A DNA stretch of 11,581 nt, from NCBI GenBank assembly GCA_002127415.1, contig MWJR01000199.1, positions 1 through 11,581 of the forward strand. Reading direction: 5' to 3'. How positions within the stretch are numbered: the first letter of the stretch is position 1; each line of letters opens with the position of its first letter. Below are positions 5,904 to 11,504 of this stretch, in pieces. Both the position numbers and the translations under genes were made by a program. The notes below the pieces were generated by a model. It had not been told where the DNA came from and searched no databases. It saw only the letters and a program-made list of their open reading frames with translations. This DNA is from Calditrichaeota bacterium AABM5.125.24. GTDB lineage: Bacteria > Electryoneota > AABM5-125-24 > Hatepunaeales > Hatepunaeaceae.

Positions 5904-7193
5904 TTACGGCTCCAGCCGATACATCATCCTGGGGAAAGGAATCGTCTCACGGATGTGCCTGATGCCGCATATCCAGGCTACGGTTCGCTCCAATCCCAGC
6001 CCGAAACCCGAGTGGGGCACCGTCCCGTAGCGGCGCAGGTCGAGATACCACTCGAAAAACTTCCGGGGCAGGTTGTGCTCCTCGATTCGCTTTTCGAGCT
6101 CCTCGAGGCTGTCCTCGCGCTGACCGCCGCCGATAATCTCTCCGTAGCCCTCCGGAGCCAGCATATCCACCCCCAGCGACCTGGTCGGGTCGTCCGGGTC
6201 GCGCTTCATATAGAATGCCTTGATGCCGGCGGGCCAGCGGTGAATCATCACCGGTCGGTCGAACTGCTCGGCCAGAACGGTCTCGTCTGCGCCGCCGAAG
6301 TCGCTGCCGTAGGTGAAGTCGGTTCCCTTCTCCTTCAGTATGCGGGCTGCCTCGTCGTAGGTTATGCGCGGAAACGGCTTCTTAACCCGCTCCAACGCCG
6401 CTATGTTCCTTTCGAGCGTTTTCAGCTCCTCACCCCGCCGGTCGAGCACACGTGCCACGACCTCTTGGGTGAAGTCCTCCGCCAGCTCCATAACCCCATC
6501 CAGGTCCATAAACGCCACCTCCGGTTCGACCATCCAGAACTCGGTCAGGTGCCGGCGGGTCTTGGACTTCTCTGCGCGGAAGGTGGGCCCGAAGCAGTAG
6601 ACTTTACCTAACGACATACAGCCCGCCTCCTGGTAGAGCTGCCCGGACTGGGTCAGGTAGGCCCTGGCGCCGAAGTATTCGGTCTCGAACAGGGTGGTGG
6701 TTCCCTCGACGGCGTTGGGGGTGAACATCGGGGCGTCGAACAGGACATAGCCGCGGGAGTCGAAGTAATCGCGGATGGCGCTGATGACTTCGGCGCGAAC
6801 CCGCAGGATGGCGTGCTGCTTCTGCGACCTCACCCACAGGTGCCGCCGGTCGAGCAGGAACTCGGTCCCGTGCTCCTTGGGGGTGATGGGGTAGTCCTCG
6901 GACCTGCCCACCAGTTGAAGGCTCTTGACGTGCAGCTCGTATCCCCCTGGTGCGCGGGCGTCCTCAGTGATGGTTCCGGTGGCGATGAGGGATGACTCCT
7001 GTGTCAGCTCGTCGGCGACAGCCCAGTCCTCCTCGCTGACGTCGGCTTGAGAGACGGTTGCCTGCATCAGCCCGGTTCCGTCGCGCAGGATCAGGAAGCG
7101 CAGCTTCCCCGACGAGCGTTTATTGTAAAGCCACCCGGCGATTTCGACCTCCTCGCCGACATGACCTGATGCCTGGTCTATGTAAATGCGCAT
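5904..7193 (-). CDS. asnS: Asparagine--tRNA ligase
   Basis: This cytoplasmic class II synthetase charges tRNA-Asn with asparagine using ATP. The 429-residue product has an N-terminal OB-fold anticodon-binding domain (about 13-95) and a class II catalytic core: motif 1 region near 140-158, motif 2 FRAEKSKTRRHLTEFW at 205-220, and motif 3 GFGLGLERTVAWICG at 396-410. Sequences such as GTTTLFETEYFG and MVEPEVAFMDLD fit AsnRS better than AspRS, and there is no bacterial AspRS insertion domain. The ATG at 7193 is used; an in-frame TTG two codons upstream is the only nearby alternative, and neither has a good Shine-Dalgarno sequence. Two strong palindromes (7210-7294) lie directly upstream. The 3' end is duplicated at 5542-5631 on the far side of hicB. 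Confidence 0.95.
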   Translation of the reverse strand: MRIYIDQASGHVGEEVEIAGWLYNKRSSGKLRFLILRDGTGLMQATVSQADVSEEDWAVADELTQESSLIATGTITEDARAPGGYELHVKSLQLVGRSEDYPITPKEHGTEFLLDRRHLWVRSQKQHAILRVRAEVISAIRDYFDSRGYVLFDAPMFTPNAVEGTTTLFETEYFGARAYLTQSGQLYQEAGCMSLGKVYCFGPTFRAEKSKTRRHLTEFWMVEPEVAFMDLDGVMELAEDFTQEVVARVLDRRGEELKTLERNIAALERVKKPFPRITYDEAARILKEKGTDFTYGSDFGGADETVLAEQFDRPVMIHRWPAGIKAFYMKRDPDDPTRSLGVDMLAPEGYGEIIGGGQREDSLEELEKRIEEHNLPRKFFEWYLDLRRYGTVPHSGFGLGLERTVAWICGIRHIRETIPFPRMMYRLEP

Positions 7194-7209
7194 ATTCAAT
7201 CTATGATGT

Positions 7210-7247
7210 ATGGGTGGCCCGGGTAGCTTCGCTACCCGGGTTTCAAA
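7210..7247 (-). repeat. Palindromic repeat, copy C (TTGAAACC...CACCCAT family)
   Basis: On the minus strand: TTTGAAACCCGGGTAGC, loop GAA, then GCTACCCGGGCCACCCAT. The stem pairs ten bases or more (CCCGGGTAGC with GCTACCCGGG). It ends 17 bases before the asnS start codon, so it lies in the asnS leader. Confidence 0.75.
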
Positions 7248-7260
7248 TTTCCCTTATCAG

Positions 7261-7294
7261 GATGGCCCGGGTAGCTCTGCTACCCGGGTTTCAA
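7261..7294 (-). repeat. Palindromic repeat, copy D, directly after the gpsA-tail copy
   Basis: On the minus strand: TTGAAACCCGGGTAGC, loop AGA, GCTACCCGGGCCATC. It begins at the base after the TGA that closes the duplicated gpsA end, the same placement copy A has at the dnaE stop. Copies C and D form a direct pair 13 bases apart. Confidence 0.75.
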
Positions 7295-7368
7295 TCAATC
7301 CTCCACCTTCAACTTCCGGGTCATCAGCTCGGTGGTCGCTTTCAGGGAGTCGGCGTCCTCGAACAGGA
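7295..7368 (-). pseudogene. gpsA': Duplicated 3' end of gpsA (no start)
   Basis: The 74 bases match the true gpsA end (7863-7936) with 72 identities by hand alignment. It would encode ILFEDADSLKATTELMTRK, then LKVED and a TGA. It begins a few bases after the DUF2283 stop (TAG at 7378-7376) and is in the same frame as that gene. It has no start codon of its own and lacks the rest of the enzyme. The DUF4258/DUF2283 pair lies exactly between this copy and the intact gene end. A palindrome follows immediately, as after dnaE, so this copy may mark the ancestral gpsA terminus. Confidence 0.92.
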
Positions 7369-7375
7369 TGCTCAA

Positions 7376-7600
7376 CTATATCACTTCCTTGGACTCAGCC
7401 CCGACCGTCTCGAACAACAGGCGGTGAACGTCAATCCCCGGTGCGCGGCGGGATAGGTAGAGCATCTCTATCCCGACCACCTGACCGGAAGTGTTATAGT
7501 CAAGTATGATGCCCGGCGAGACCTCCTCGGTTTCGGCTGCCAGAGTCTCATCCAGGGTCAGATACAATGCGTCCGCTTCCCTGTCAATCTTGAGTTTCAT
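7376..7600 (-). CDS. DUF2283 domain protein
   Basis: The 74-residue protein has the DUF2283 pattern: MKLKIDREADALYLTL at the start, GIILDYNTSGQVVGIEML in the middle, and a short variable tail. The ATG at 7600 overlaps the stop of the DUF4258 gene by four bases (ATGA) and has GGAGG five bases upstream, so translation is probably coupled. DUF4258 and DUF2283 proteins often occur as adjacent small genes and are suspected to be toxin-antitoxin-like pairs, with DUF2283 the likely antitoxin partner; that role is inference. It appears complete. The duplicated gpsA tail begins directly after its stop codon. Confidence 0.85.
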   Translation of the reverse strand: MKLKIDREADALYLTLDETLAAETEEVSPGIILDYNTSGQVVGIEMLYLSRRAPGIDVHRLLFETVGAESKEVI

Positions 7601-7866
7601 CCTGACCTCCGTTTGGTTCGCCTGTCAAAGTATAAGGTAATCACAAATATCGGTTTTACCGTTGGATTAACCACAACCCGCAAAACCCGCCCTCCGAAAT
7701 CCTCGATGCTTGCCAGACGATGCTCAAAGGCAGGTTCATAGGGGTCGGTTTCAGTCCAATCCGGTCGTTCCAGCGCCTGTTCCAACCACTCTATCTGGAT
7801 TTGGCGCTTCTCAATTGCGTCTCGCGCGTGATTGGAAAGGATGTATCGGTCTGCTTGTTTCGTCAA
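7597..7866 (-). CDS. DUF4258 domain protein, putative toxin-like partner
   Basis: The 89-residue protein contains the family features RYILSNHARDAIEKRQIQIEWLEQAL (residues about 7-33 in parts), then ERPD, GGRVLRVVVN and ITLYFDRRTKRR at the basic C terminus. The fold is thought to resemble RelE/BrnT-like toxins, but the activity here is unknown. The only plausible start is a TTG at 7866 whose last two bases belong to the gpsA stop (TTGA overlap); GGAGG is only one base upstream, so initiation probably relies on coupling to gpsA translation. The module is thus grafted onto the gpsA message and runs gpsA, DUF4258, DUF2283 with 4-base overlaps throughout. It appears intact. Confidence 0.82.
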   Translation of the reverse strand: MTKQADRYILSNHARDAIEKRQIQIEWLEQALERPDWTETDPYEPAFEHRLASIEDFGGRVLRVVVNPTVKPIFVITLYFDRRTKRRSG

Positions 7867-8864
7867 TCCTCCAGCTTCAACTTCCGGGTCATCAGCTCGG
7901 TGGTCGCTTTCAGGGGGTCGGCGTCCTCGAACAGGACGCGATAGACCTGTTCAGTGATGGGCATCTCTACCCCCTCCCGCTGCGCCAGAGCCCAGGCTGA
8001 GGCGGTCGTGCGAACCCCCTCGGCAATCTGCACCATTTCAGCAAGAATCTCCTTCAGCTTCTTCCCCCTGCCTATCTGCTCGCCGACGTAACGGTTACGG
8101 CTGTGACGGCTGCAGCAGGTGGTTATCAGGTCCCCCACCCCCGACAGCCCGGCAAAGGTGGGTGGCTGCCCGCCCAGCTTTATCCCCAACCGGCAGATCT
8201 CGACCATCCCACGAGTCAGGAGGGCCCCCTTGGTGTTGTCGCCGAAGCCGAGCCCGTCGGCGATGCCGGCGGCGATGGCAATAACGTTCTTGAGCGACCC
8301 TCCCAGCTCAACACCCACCAGGTCGTCGTGTGCATACACCCGGAATCTCTCGCCGGAAAGAAGCTGCTGCACGGAGCGAGCCGTCTCGATAAGCGGCGAA
8401 GCCGCCACGATGCTGGTAGGGAGGCCGACCACAACCTCCTCGGCGTGGCTGGGCCCGGCGAGGCACACGAACCGGCCCGGATCGAAGCGCTTGCCCCACA
8501 CATCGGCCACCACCTCCGACATCCGCATCAGCGTCCCCTCCTCGATCCCCTTGGTGGCCGAAACGACAGTGCAATCGTGCGGAAATCCCTCAGTCAGCCG
8601 CTCGACCGTCGAACGCATCGCATGCGAAGGCACCACCAGGAAGCAAACCCGAGCGTCAAACACCGCCTCATCTGCCCGGGAGGTCACCGTCAGCTCCGCA
8701 GGAAACGGATAACCGGCCAGGAACTCCCGGTTCTCACGCTCCTCCTCCATCCGGCGGGCTGCATCAGGGCGGAACTCCCACAGCGTCACCCGGTGTCCCA
8801 GCTTCACCAGCATCAGGCCCAGGGTGGTTCCCCAGCTGCCGGCGCCTAAAACTGCTATCTTCAT
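7863..8864 (-). CDS. gpsA: Glycerol-3-phosphate dehydrogenase [NAD(P)+]
   Basis: The enzyme reduces dihydroxyacetone phosphate to sn-glycerol 3-phosphate, the backbone for phospholipids, in the cytoplasm. The 333-residue protein has the Rossmann loop GAGSWG at 7-12, SATKGIEEG with K105, the catalytic lysine K192 in ELGGSLKN, and SGVGDL with D245; the last two match E. coli numbering. Length is typical. The ATG at 8864 begins MKIAVLGAG, with AGG a few bases upstream, 4 bases after the plsY stop. PlsY uses its product, so the pair forms a sensible operon. The last 74 bases are repeated at 7295-7368, beyond two accessory genes that overlap its stop codon. Confidence 0.97.
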   Translation of the reverse strand: MKIAVLGAGSWGTTLGLMLVKLGHRVTLWEFRPDAARRMEEERENREFLAGYPFPAELTVTSRADEAVFDARVCFLVVPSHAMRSTVERLTEGFPHDCTVVSATKGIEEGTLMRMSEVVADVWGKRFDPGRFVCLAGPSHAEEVVVGLPTSIVAASPLIETARSVQQLLSGERFRVYAHDDLVGVELGGSLKNVIAIAAGIADGLGFGDNTKGALLTRGMVEICRLGIKLGGQPPTFAGLSGVGDLITTCCSRHSRNRYVGEQIGRGKKLKEILAEMVQIAEGVRTTASAWALAQREGVEMPITEQVYRVLFEDADPLKATTELMTRKLKLED

Positions 8865-8868
8865 ATCC

Positions 8869-9495
8869 CTACCTGGACGATAGTCTCTGCCCCCCTATCT
8901 TCAACTCCTCCTTCCGGATCAGACGCTGCAGGTTCCGGCGGTGGGTAAACAGGAGCAACAGAGGCAGCGCCATTCCCACGGCAAGCTCCCCGCCCGACGG
9001 TCCTTCACTCCAGTAAAGCGTAGCAGGATAGCAGACCGCCGCTGTCAGTGAAGCGACCGAGGCATAACGGGTTAAAGCCATTATTAACACCCAGACTCCC
9101 AGACAGACCAGCGCTGCCACCGGGTAGAGTGCCAATATCGAGCCAAACGCCGCCCCAATCCCTTTACCTCCCCTGAAGCGGATGAACGGCGACCAGATAT
9201 GTCCTGCCACCGCGACAAGACCGAGCAGGGCGGCATATCCCGACACAGAACCGACGTTGAACCACCCGGGAAGCAGTCCGGCCGCTACACATCCCTTGCC
9301 GACGTCGACTGTGACCACCAGCAGACCCCACCTGAACCCGAATACTCGCCAAATGTTAGTCGCGCCAATATTACCGCTGCCGAACCGGCGAATGTCGCGG
9401 TCGTGAACCAGCCGACTGATTAACACACCGGTAGGGAAGGCCCCCAATAGATAGGCCGCCGCAATGGTCAGAAGGATTATATGCCAGTCATTCAA
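8869..9495 (-). CDS. plsY: Acyl-phosphate--glycerol-3-phosphate acyltransferase
   Basis: This inner-membrane enzyme transfers an acyl chain from acyl-phosphate (made by PlsX) to glycerol 3-phosphate, the first step of phosphatidate synthesis. The 208-residue product has several hydrophobic segments (about 5-26, 57-75, 86-102, 115-140, 145-160 and 170-184). It also has the three PlsY motifs: SGNIGATN (40-47), GHIWSPFIRFRGGKG (98-112) and HRRNLQRL (185-192). The start is a TTG at 9495: no ATG or GTG lies in frame nearby upstream, and the frame upstream lacks similarity to the family. A good sigma-70-like promoter lies about 100 bases upstream. It leads into gpsA with a 4-base gap. No plsX is present in the window. 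Confidence 0.95.
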   Translation of the reverse strand: MNDWHIILLTIAAAYLLGAFPTGVLISRLVHDRDIRRFGSGNIGATNIWRVFGFRWGLLVVTVDVGKGCVAAGLLPGWFNVGSVSGYAALLGLVAVAGHIWSPFIRFRGGKGIGAAFGSILALYPVAALVCLGVWVLIMALTRYASVASLTAAVCYPATLYWSEGPSGGELAVGMALPLLLLFTHRRNLQRLIRKEELKIGGQRLSSR

Positions 9496-9592
9496 TATAT
9501 TGTGTATCCAAATTGCCGGAATGTTGGACTCAGGCCTGGGTAAAATTTCACATCCTAATGCTTGAGGCCCGATGCCGGAGGCCTGTAGTTCA

Positions 9593-9621
9593 AATATGTC
9601 CCATCAAATCCGTCTTGTCAA
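9593..9621 (-). promoter_or_regulatory. Sigma-70-like promoter for plsY-gpsA
   Basis: On the minus strand a perfect -35 TTGACA (9621-9616), a 17-base spacer and a -10 CATATT (9598-9593; 4 of 6 matches). Start of transcription would be near 9586, giving a leader of about 90 bases before plsY. It lies in the 144-base gap after purM; the gap shows no other clear signal. Confidence 0.55.
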
Positions 9622-9639
9622 CCACAACCGACAAGCACT

Positions 9640-10623
9640 TCACCCCCCCTTCACAAACCCCATCCTGAACGGGCTCTCAAGCTCATCCGGAAAATCAGAC
9701 ATTATAGCCTCGGCAGTCACCGGATCCAGCACCGCCACCATACCCACCCCCAGGTTGAAGGTCCGCTGCATTTCCGGCTCAGGTATATCACCCAATCGTC
9801 GAAGCAGGGCGAAGATCGGCGGTTCCTGCCAGCTCCCCCAGGCAAACTCGGCCTGCAGCCCCTCCGGGATCACCCGCGCCACATTCCCCGGCAACCCACC
9901 TCCGGTGATATGCGCCAGCCCCTTCACCCTGCAGCGGCGTTTGAGCTCCCGAATCTCCCCCAGATAGCAGCGGTGCTCATCGAGCAAGGTTTCTCCAACC
10001 GACCGCCCCAGCTCAGGTAACACAGCGTCATATTTAACACCCGCATCTGCCAGAACCCGGCGGGCCAGACTGAAGCCGTTTGTGTGCAGTCCGGTTGAGG
10101 GAAAGCCCAACAGAACATCACCCGCCGCAACACCCCGACCGTCGATGAACTCCGAACGCTCGACCACGCCGACTACAGCCCCGACCAGATCATATTCCCC
10201 CGGCTTATATACTCCGGGCATCTCCGCCGTCTCACCCCCGACCAGCGGCACATCCCAATACTGACAAGCCTTGACCACCCCCTCTATGGCTCCAACCGCG
10301 ACATCCTCATCGAGCGAACCCATAGCGATGTAATCCATAAAGGCTATCGGCTCCGCCCCGCAACAGGCGATGTCGTTTATCGAATGATGCACCATATCAC
10401 GTCCGCTGACCTCGTGCCTGCCCACAGCCGCCGCCACCATCACCTTGGTCCCGACGCCGTCGATGGATGTGACGACCAGAGGCTCCTTCCAGCGACCGAC
10501 CGGAAAGGGAACCGCACCGCCGAAATGCCCGATGCGCGCTCCGGCCTGCCCCATCAGGTCCTTGATCCGCTGAACGACCCTATCACCCTTGTCAATATCC
10601 ACCCCCGCTGAACGATAATCCAT
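9640..10623 (-). CDS. purM: Phosphoribosylformylglycinamidine cyclo-ligase (AIR synthetase)
   Basis: The enzyme closes the imidazole ring, turning FGAM into AIR with ATP in purine synthesis. The 327-residue protein is a little shorter than E. coli PurM. It begins MDYRSAGVDIDKGD and has TSIDGVGTK (52-60), GGETAEMPGVY (129-139), STGLHTNGFSLAR (176-188) and HITGGGLPGNVARVIP (238-253), all typical of the PurM/PurL ATP-binding fold. The region at 77-100 reads DMVHHSINDIACCGAEPIAF, replacing the commoner D-x-V-A-M-C-V-N-D with H-H-S-I-N-D. The start at 10623 is fixed by GGAGG seven bases upstream; an upstream in-frame TTG lacks such support. No other purine gene is nearby. It follows the tRNA-Leu terminator. 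Confidence 0.95.
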   Translation of the reverse strand: MDYRSAGVDIDKGDRVVQRIKDLMGQAGARIGHFGGAVPFPVGRWKEPLVVTSIDGVGTKVMVAAAVGRHEVSGRDMVHHSINDIACCGAEPIAFMDYIAMGSLDEDVAVGAIEGVVKACQYWDVPLVGGETAEMPGVYKPGEYDLVGAVVGVVERSEFIDGRGVAAGDVLLGFPSTGLHTNGFSLARRVLADAGVKYDAVLPELGRSVGETLLDEHRCYLGEIRELKRRCRVKGLAHITGGGLPGNVARVIPEGLQAEFAWGSWQEPPIFALLRRLGDIPEPEMQRTFNLGVGMVAVLDPVTAEAIMSDFPDELESPFRMGFVKGG

Positions 10624-10712
10624 CCTCTTACCTCCCTTCACGGTAGTCTTCAGGCATTTCAGTCTGTCCGCCCTGCTTAACCCCAAGGCTTGTTACGTTA
10701 ATATAAACAGAT

Positions 10713-10742
10713 GAGCCGCCTGAGAGAAAACTCAGACGGCTC
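10713..10742 (-). terminator. Rho-independent-type terminator after tRNA-Leu
   Basis: A 12-base stem with a 6-base loop. On the minus strand it reads GAGCCGTCTGAG, TTTTCT, CTCAGGCGGCTC, fully paired if one G-U wobble is allowed; on the plus strand the same place is a C-A mismatch, so minus-strand RNA folds better. The following minus-strand tail is only moderately T-rich (ATCTGTTTATATT). It lies 47 bases past the tRNA 3' end and 89 bases upstream of purM. Confidence 0.6.
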
Positions 10743-10754
10743 AATAAGCCATTA

Positions 10755-10782
10755 ATCATCGATCATCGACCATCGATAATCT
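10755..10782. repeat. Short-period array (7-base unit ATCATCG)
   Basis: Four units in a row: ATCATCG, ATCATCG, ACCATCG, ATAATCT. It lies between the tRNA 3' end and the terminator hairpin. Each unit is partly self-complementary (CGAT). Confidence 0.6.
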
Positions 10783-10789
10783 TCTGTCG

Positions 10790-10876
10790 TGCCGAGGGCC
10801 GGAATCGAACCGGCACGGGGTTTGGGGCCCCGGCGGATTTTGAGTCCGCTGCGTCTACCTGTTTCACCACCTCGGC
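10790..10876 (-). tRNA. tRNA-Leu (anticodon CAA)
   Basis: The 87-base molecule folds as a long-variable-arm tRNA. The acceptor stem pairs GCCGAGG with CCTCGGC and is followed by discriminator A. The anticodon arm GCGGA-CTCAAAA-TCCGC gives anticodon CAA, reading UUG. The variable arm pairs CGGGG with CCCCG, and the T arm is GCCGG-TTCGATT-CCGGC. The 3' CCA is not encoded and must be added by tRNA nucleotidyltransferase. Its 5' end lies only 6 bases after the T-tract of an upstream hairpin. Confidence 0.95.
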
Positions 10877-10882
10877 TCTACC

Positions 10883-10956
10883 AAAAAAAACCACCAGGAA
10901 AACGGCACGAGAGTAACCGTGGGGGGCCAATTACTCATCGTTCGCAACCTGGTGGC
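10883..10956 (-). terminator. Long hairpin with C-rich loop and eight T residues, just before tRNA-Leu
   Basis: On the minus strand CCACCAGG (10955-10948) pairs with CCTGGTGG (10898-10891), followed directly by T8 (10890-10883). Inside, ACGA-T-GAGTAA pairs with TTACTC-TCGT with one bulged T, leaving a loop TTGGCCCCCCACGG with six C in a row. The stem and T-run fit intrinsic termination of minus-strand RNA, but the hairpin is longer and more elaborate than a simple terminator. Confidence 0.65.
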
Positions 10957-10971
10957 TTATCAACACAGAAC

Positions 10972-11000
10972 AATATAAGCCCTCACGATCAATAACGCAA
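10972..11000 (-). promoter_or_regulatory. Possible promoter before the C-loop hairpin and tRNA-Leu
   Basis: Minus-strand boxes TTGCGT (11000-10995), 17-base spacer, TATATT (10977-10972). The -10 matches 5 of 6 but the -35 only 3 of 6. RNA started here would consist of little more than the C-loop hairpin. Part of the -10 lies in the stem of the GGCTTAT hairpin, so this may be coincidence. Confidence 0.3.
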
Positions 11001-11112
11001 GTCTTTCTGAAGCCTCCACGCACCAGTCAACCCCTGGCAAGGTATAGGTTCATAAGTTATCCGGTGGTTGCTGAACCATGGACGGTCAGGGAAAGAACCA
11101 AAGCAGCCCTCA

Positions 11113-11141
11113 ATTATACCAGAGTTCAATCTGAGGATGAA
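11113..11141 (-). promoter_or_regulatory. Extended -10 promoter downstream of the small membrane-protein gene
   Basis: TGGTATAAT on the minus strand (11121-11113) is a perfect -10 with the extended TG motif. A weak -35 (TTCATC, 11141-11136) is 17 bases further up, inside the end of the small gene. Transcription would start near 11106 and run towards tRNA-Leu. Confidence 0.5.
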
Positions 11142-11380
11142 CTGCTTCGCTTTCTATTGGTTCCGGTAAATAGTCTCATCAGACTGATATAAATGCAATA
11201 CGACCCCACCATTATACTCATATGGGATAAGATACTTGTATTTAAATGCAGTAATTCCTCAGTGGTAGCAGTTGTCTTGGCATCGAGGATGCCGACAATA
11301 ATCCACATAACTAACACCTGGATTAGAATGTGCAACAGGCTTATCACTACCCGAACGCCGTGCCGTGTCTCGTGGGTCAT
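11126..11380 (-). CDS. Small two-helix membrane protein of unknown function
   Basis: I do not recognise the family. The 84-residue frame has an excellent ribosome-binding site (GGAGG five bases before the ATG at 11380), which is the main reason to call it. Two hydrophobic stretches, about residues 10-32 (VVISLLHILIQVLVMWIIVG) and 53-72 (with SIMVGSYCIYISLM), suggest a hairpin in the membrane. A short polar loop (KTTATTEELLHLN) joins them. The tail is basic then serine-rich (TNRKRSSSSSD), and both ends carry charge (residues 2-9 THETRHGV). The region is A+T-richer than the core genes. An inverted repeat (11406-11466) lies upstream and an extended -10 box directly downstream of the stop. Two-helix shape recalls small toxin or stress peptides, but nothing specific supports that. 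Confidence 0.6.
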   Translation of the reverse strand: MTHETRHGVRVVISLLHILIQVLVMWIIVGILDAKTTATTEELLHLNTSILSHMSIMVGSYCIYISLMRLFTGTNRKRSSSSSD

Positions 11381-11405
11381 CGCCTCCTCCGGTTTAAGTA
11401 AGTGA

Positions 11406-11466
11406 AGAGTTAAGAGTTAAAAGTGAATAGTGATCTTAATTATCACTTAATATAAACTCTTAACAC
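11406..11466. repeat. Imperfect inverted repeat of GAGTTAAGAGTTAAAAGTG type
   Basis: The left arm AGAGTTAAGAGTTAAAAGTG...AGTGAT (11406-11434) faces a right arm (11441-11466) that reads GTGTTAAGAGTTTATATTA, AGTGAT on the other strand. The left arm also has internal 8-9-base periodicity. It lies 26 bases upstream of the small membrane-protein start. Confidence 0.5.
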
Positions 11467-11504
11467 TACTTCGTTAAGTACTTATTGAAGTTATTGTAAT
11501 TACC

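Larger units (their letters stand above)
10883..11106 (-). ncRNA. Candidate structured noncoding RNA (unidentified family)
   Basis: The stretch between the small membrane-protein gene and tRNA-Leu has no coding frame of note but shows RNA-like structure on the minus strand. It has an extended -10 box just upstream (11121-11113), a perfect GGCTTAT/ATAAGCC hairpin (10981-10975 with 10960-10954), the long C-loop hairpin, and T8 at the end. The two hairpins share two bases at 10954-10955. A second CCACCGG (11067-11061) could compete for the CCTGGTGG arm, which would allow switching. I checked for tmRNA, the SRP domain (GGAAG-type loop), RNase P and T-box signatures and saw none. 6S RNA would fit the size, but I cannot show a closing stem. 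It could instead be only a leader of the tRNA transcript. Confidence 0.35.

Noticed and set aside
8103..8849. Plus-strand frames opposite gpsA, and 5742-6611 opposite asnS and hicB
   Set aside because: These are antisense shadows of clear, motif-complete genes; translations are rich in Arg, Pro and His without domain features.
10931..10947. GCGAACGATGAGTAA on the minus strand reads A-N-D-E-stop, like the beginning of a tmRNA tag
   Set aside because: No tRNA-like ends, no tmRNA conserved 5' GGGGCTG segment, and a stop after four codons; the sequence is explained by a stem.
10877..11106. T-box or other riboswitch ahead of tRNA-Leu
   Set aside because: No AGGGTGGNACCGCG-like antiterminator or cobalamin-box sequence is present, and the downstream gene is a tRNA, not a regulated coding gene.
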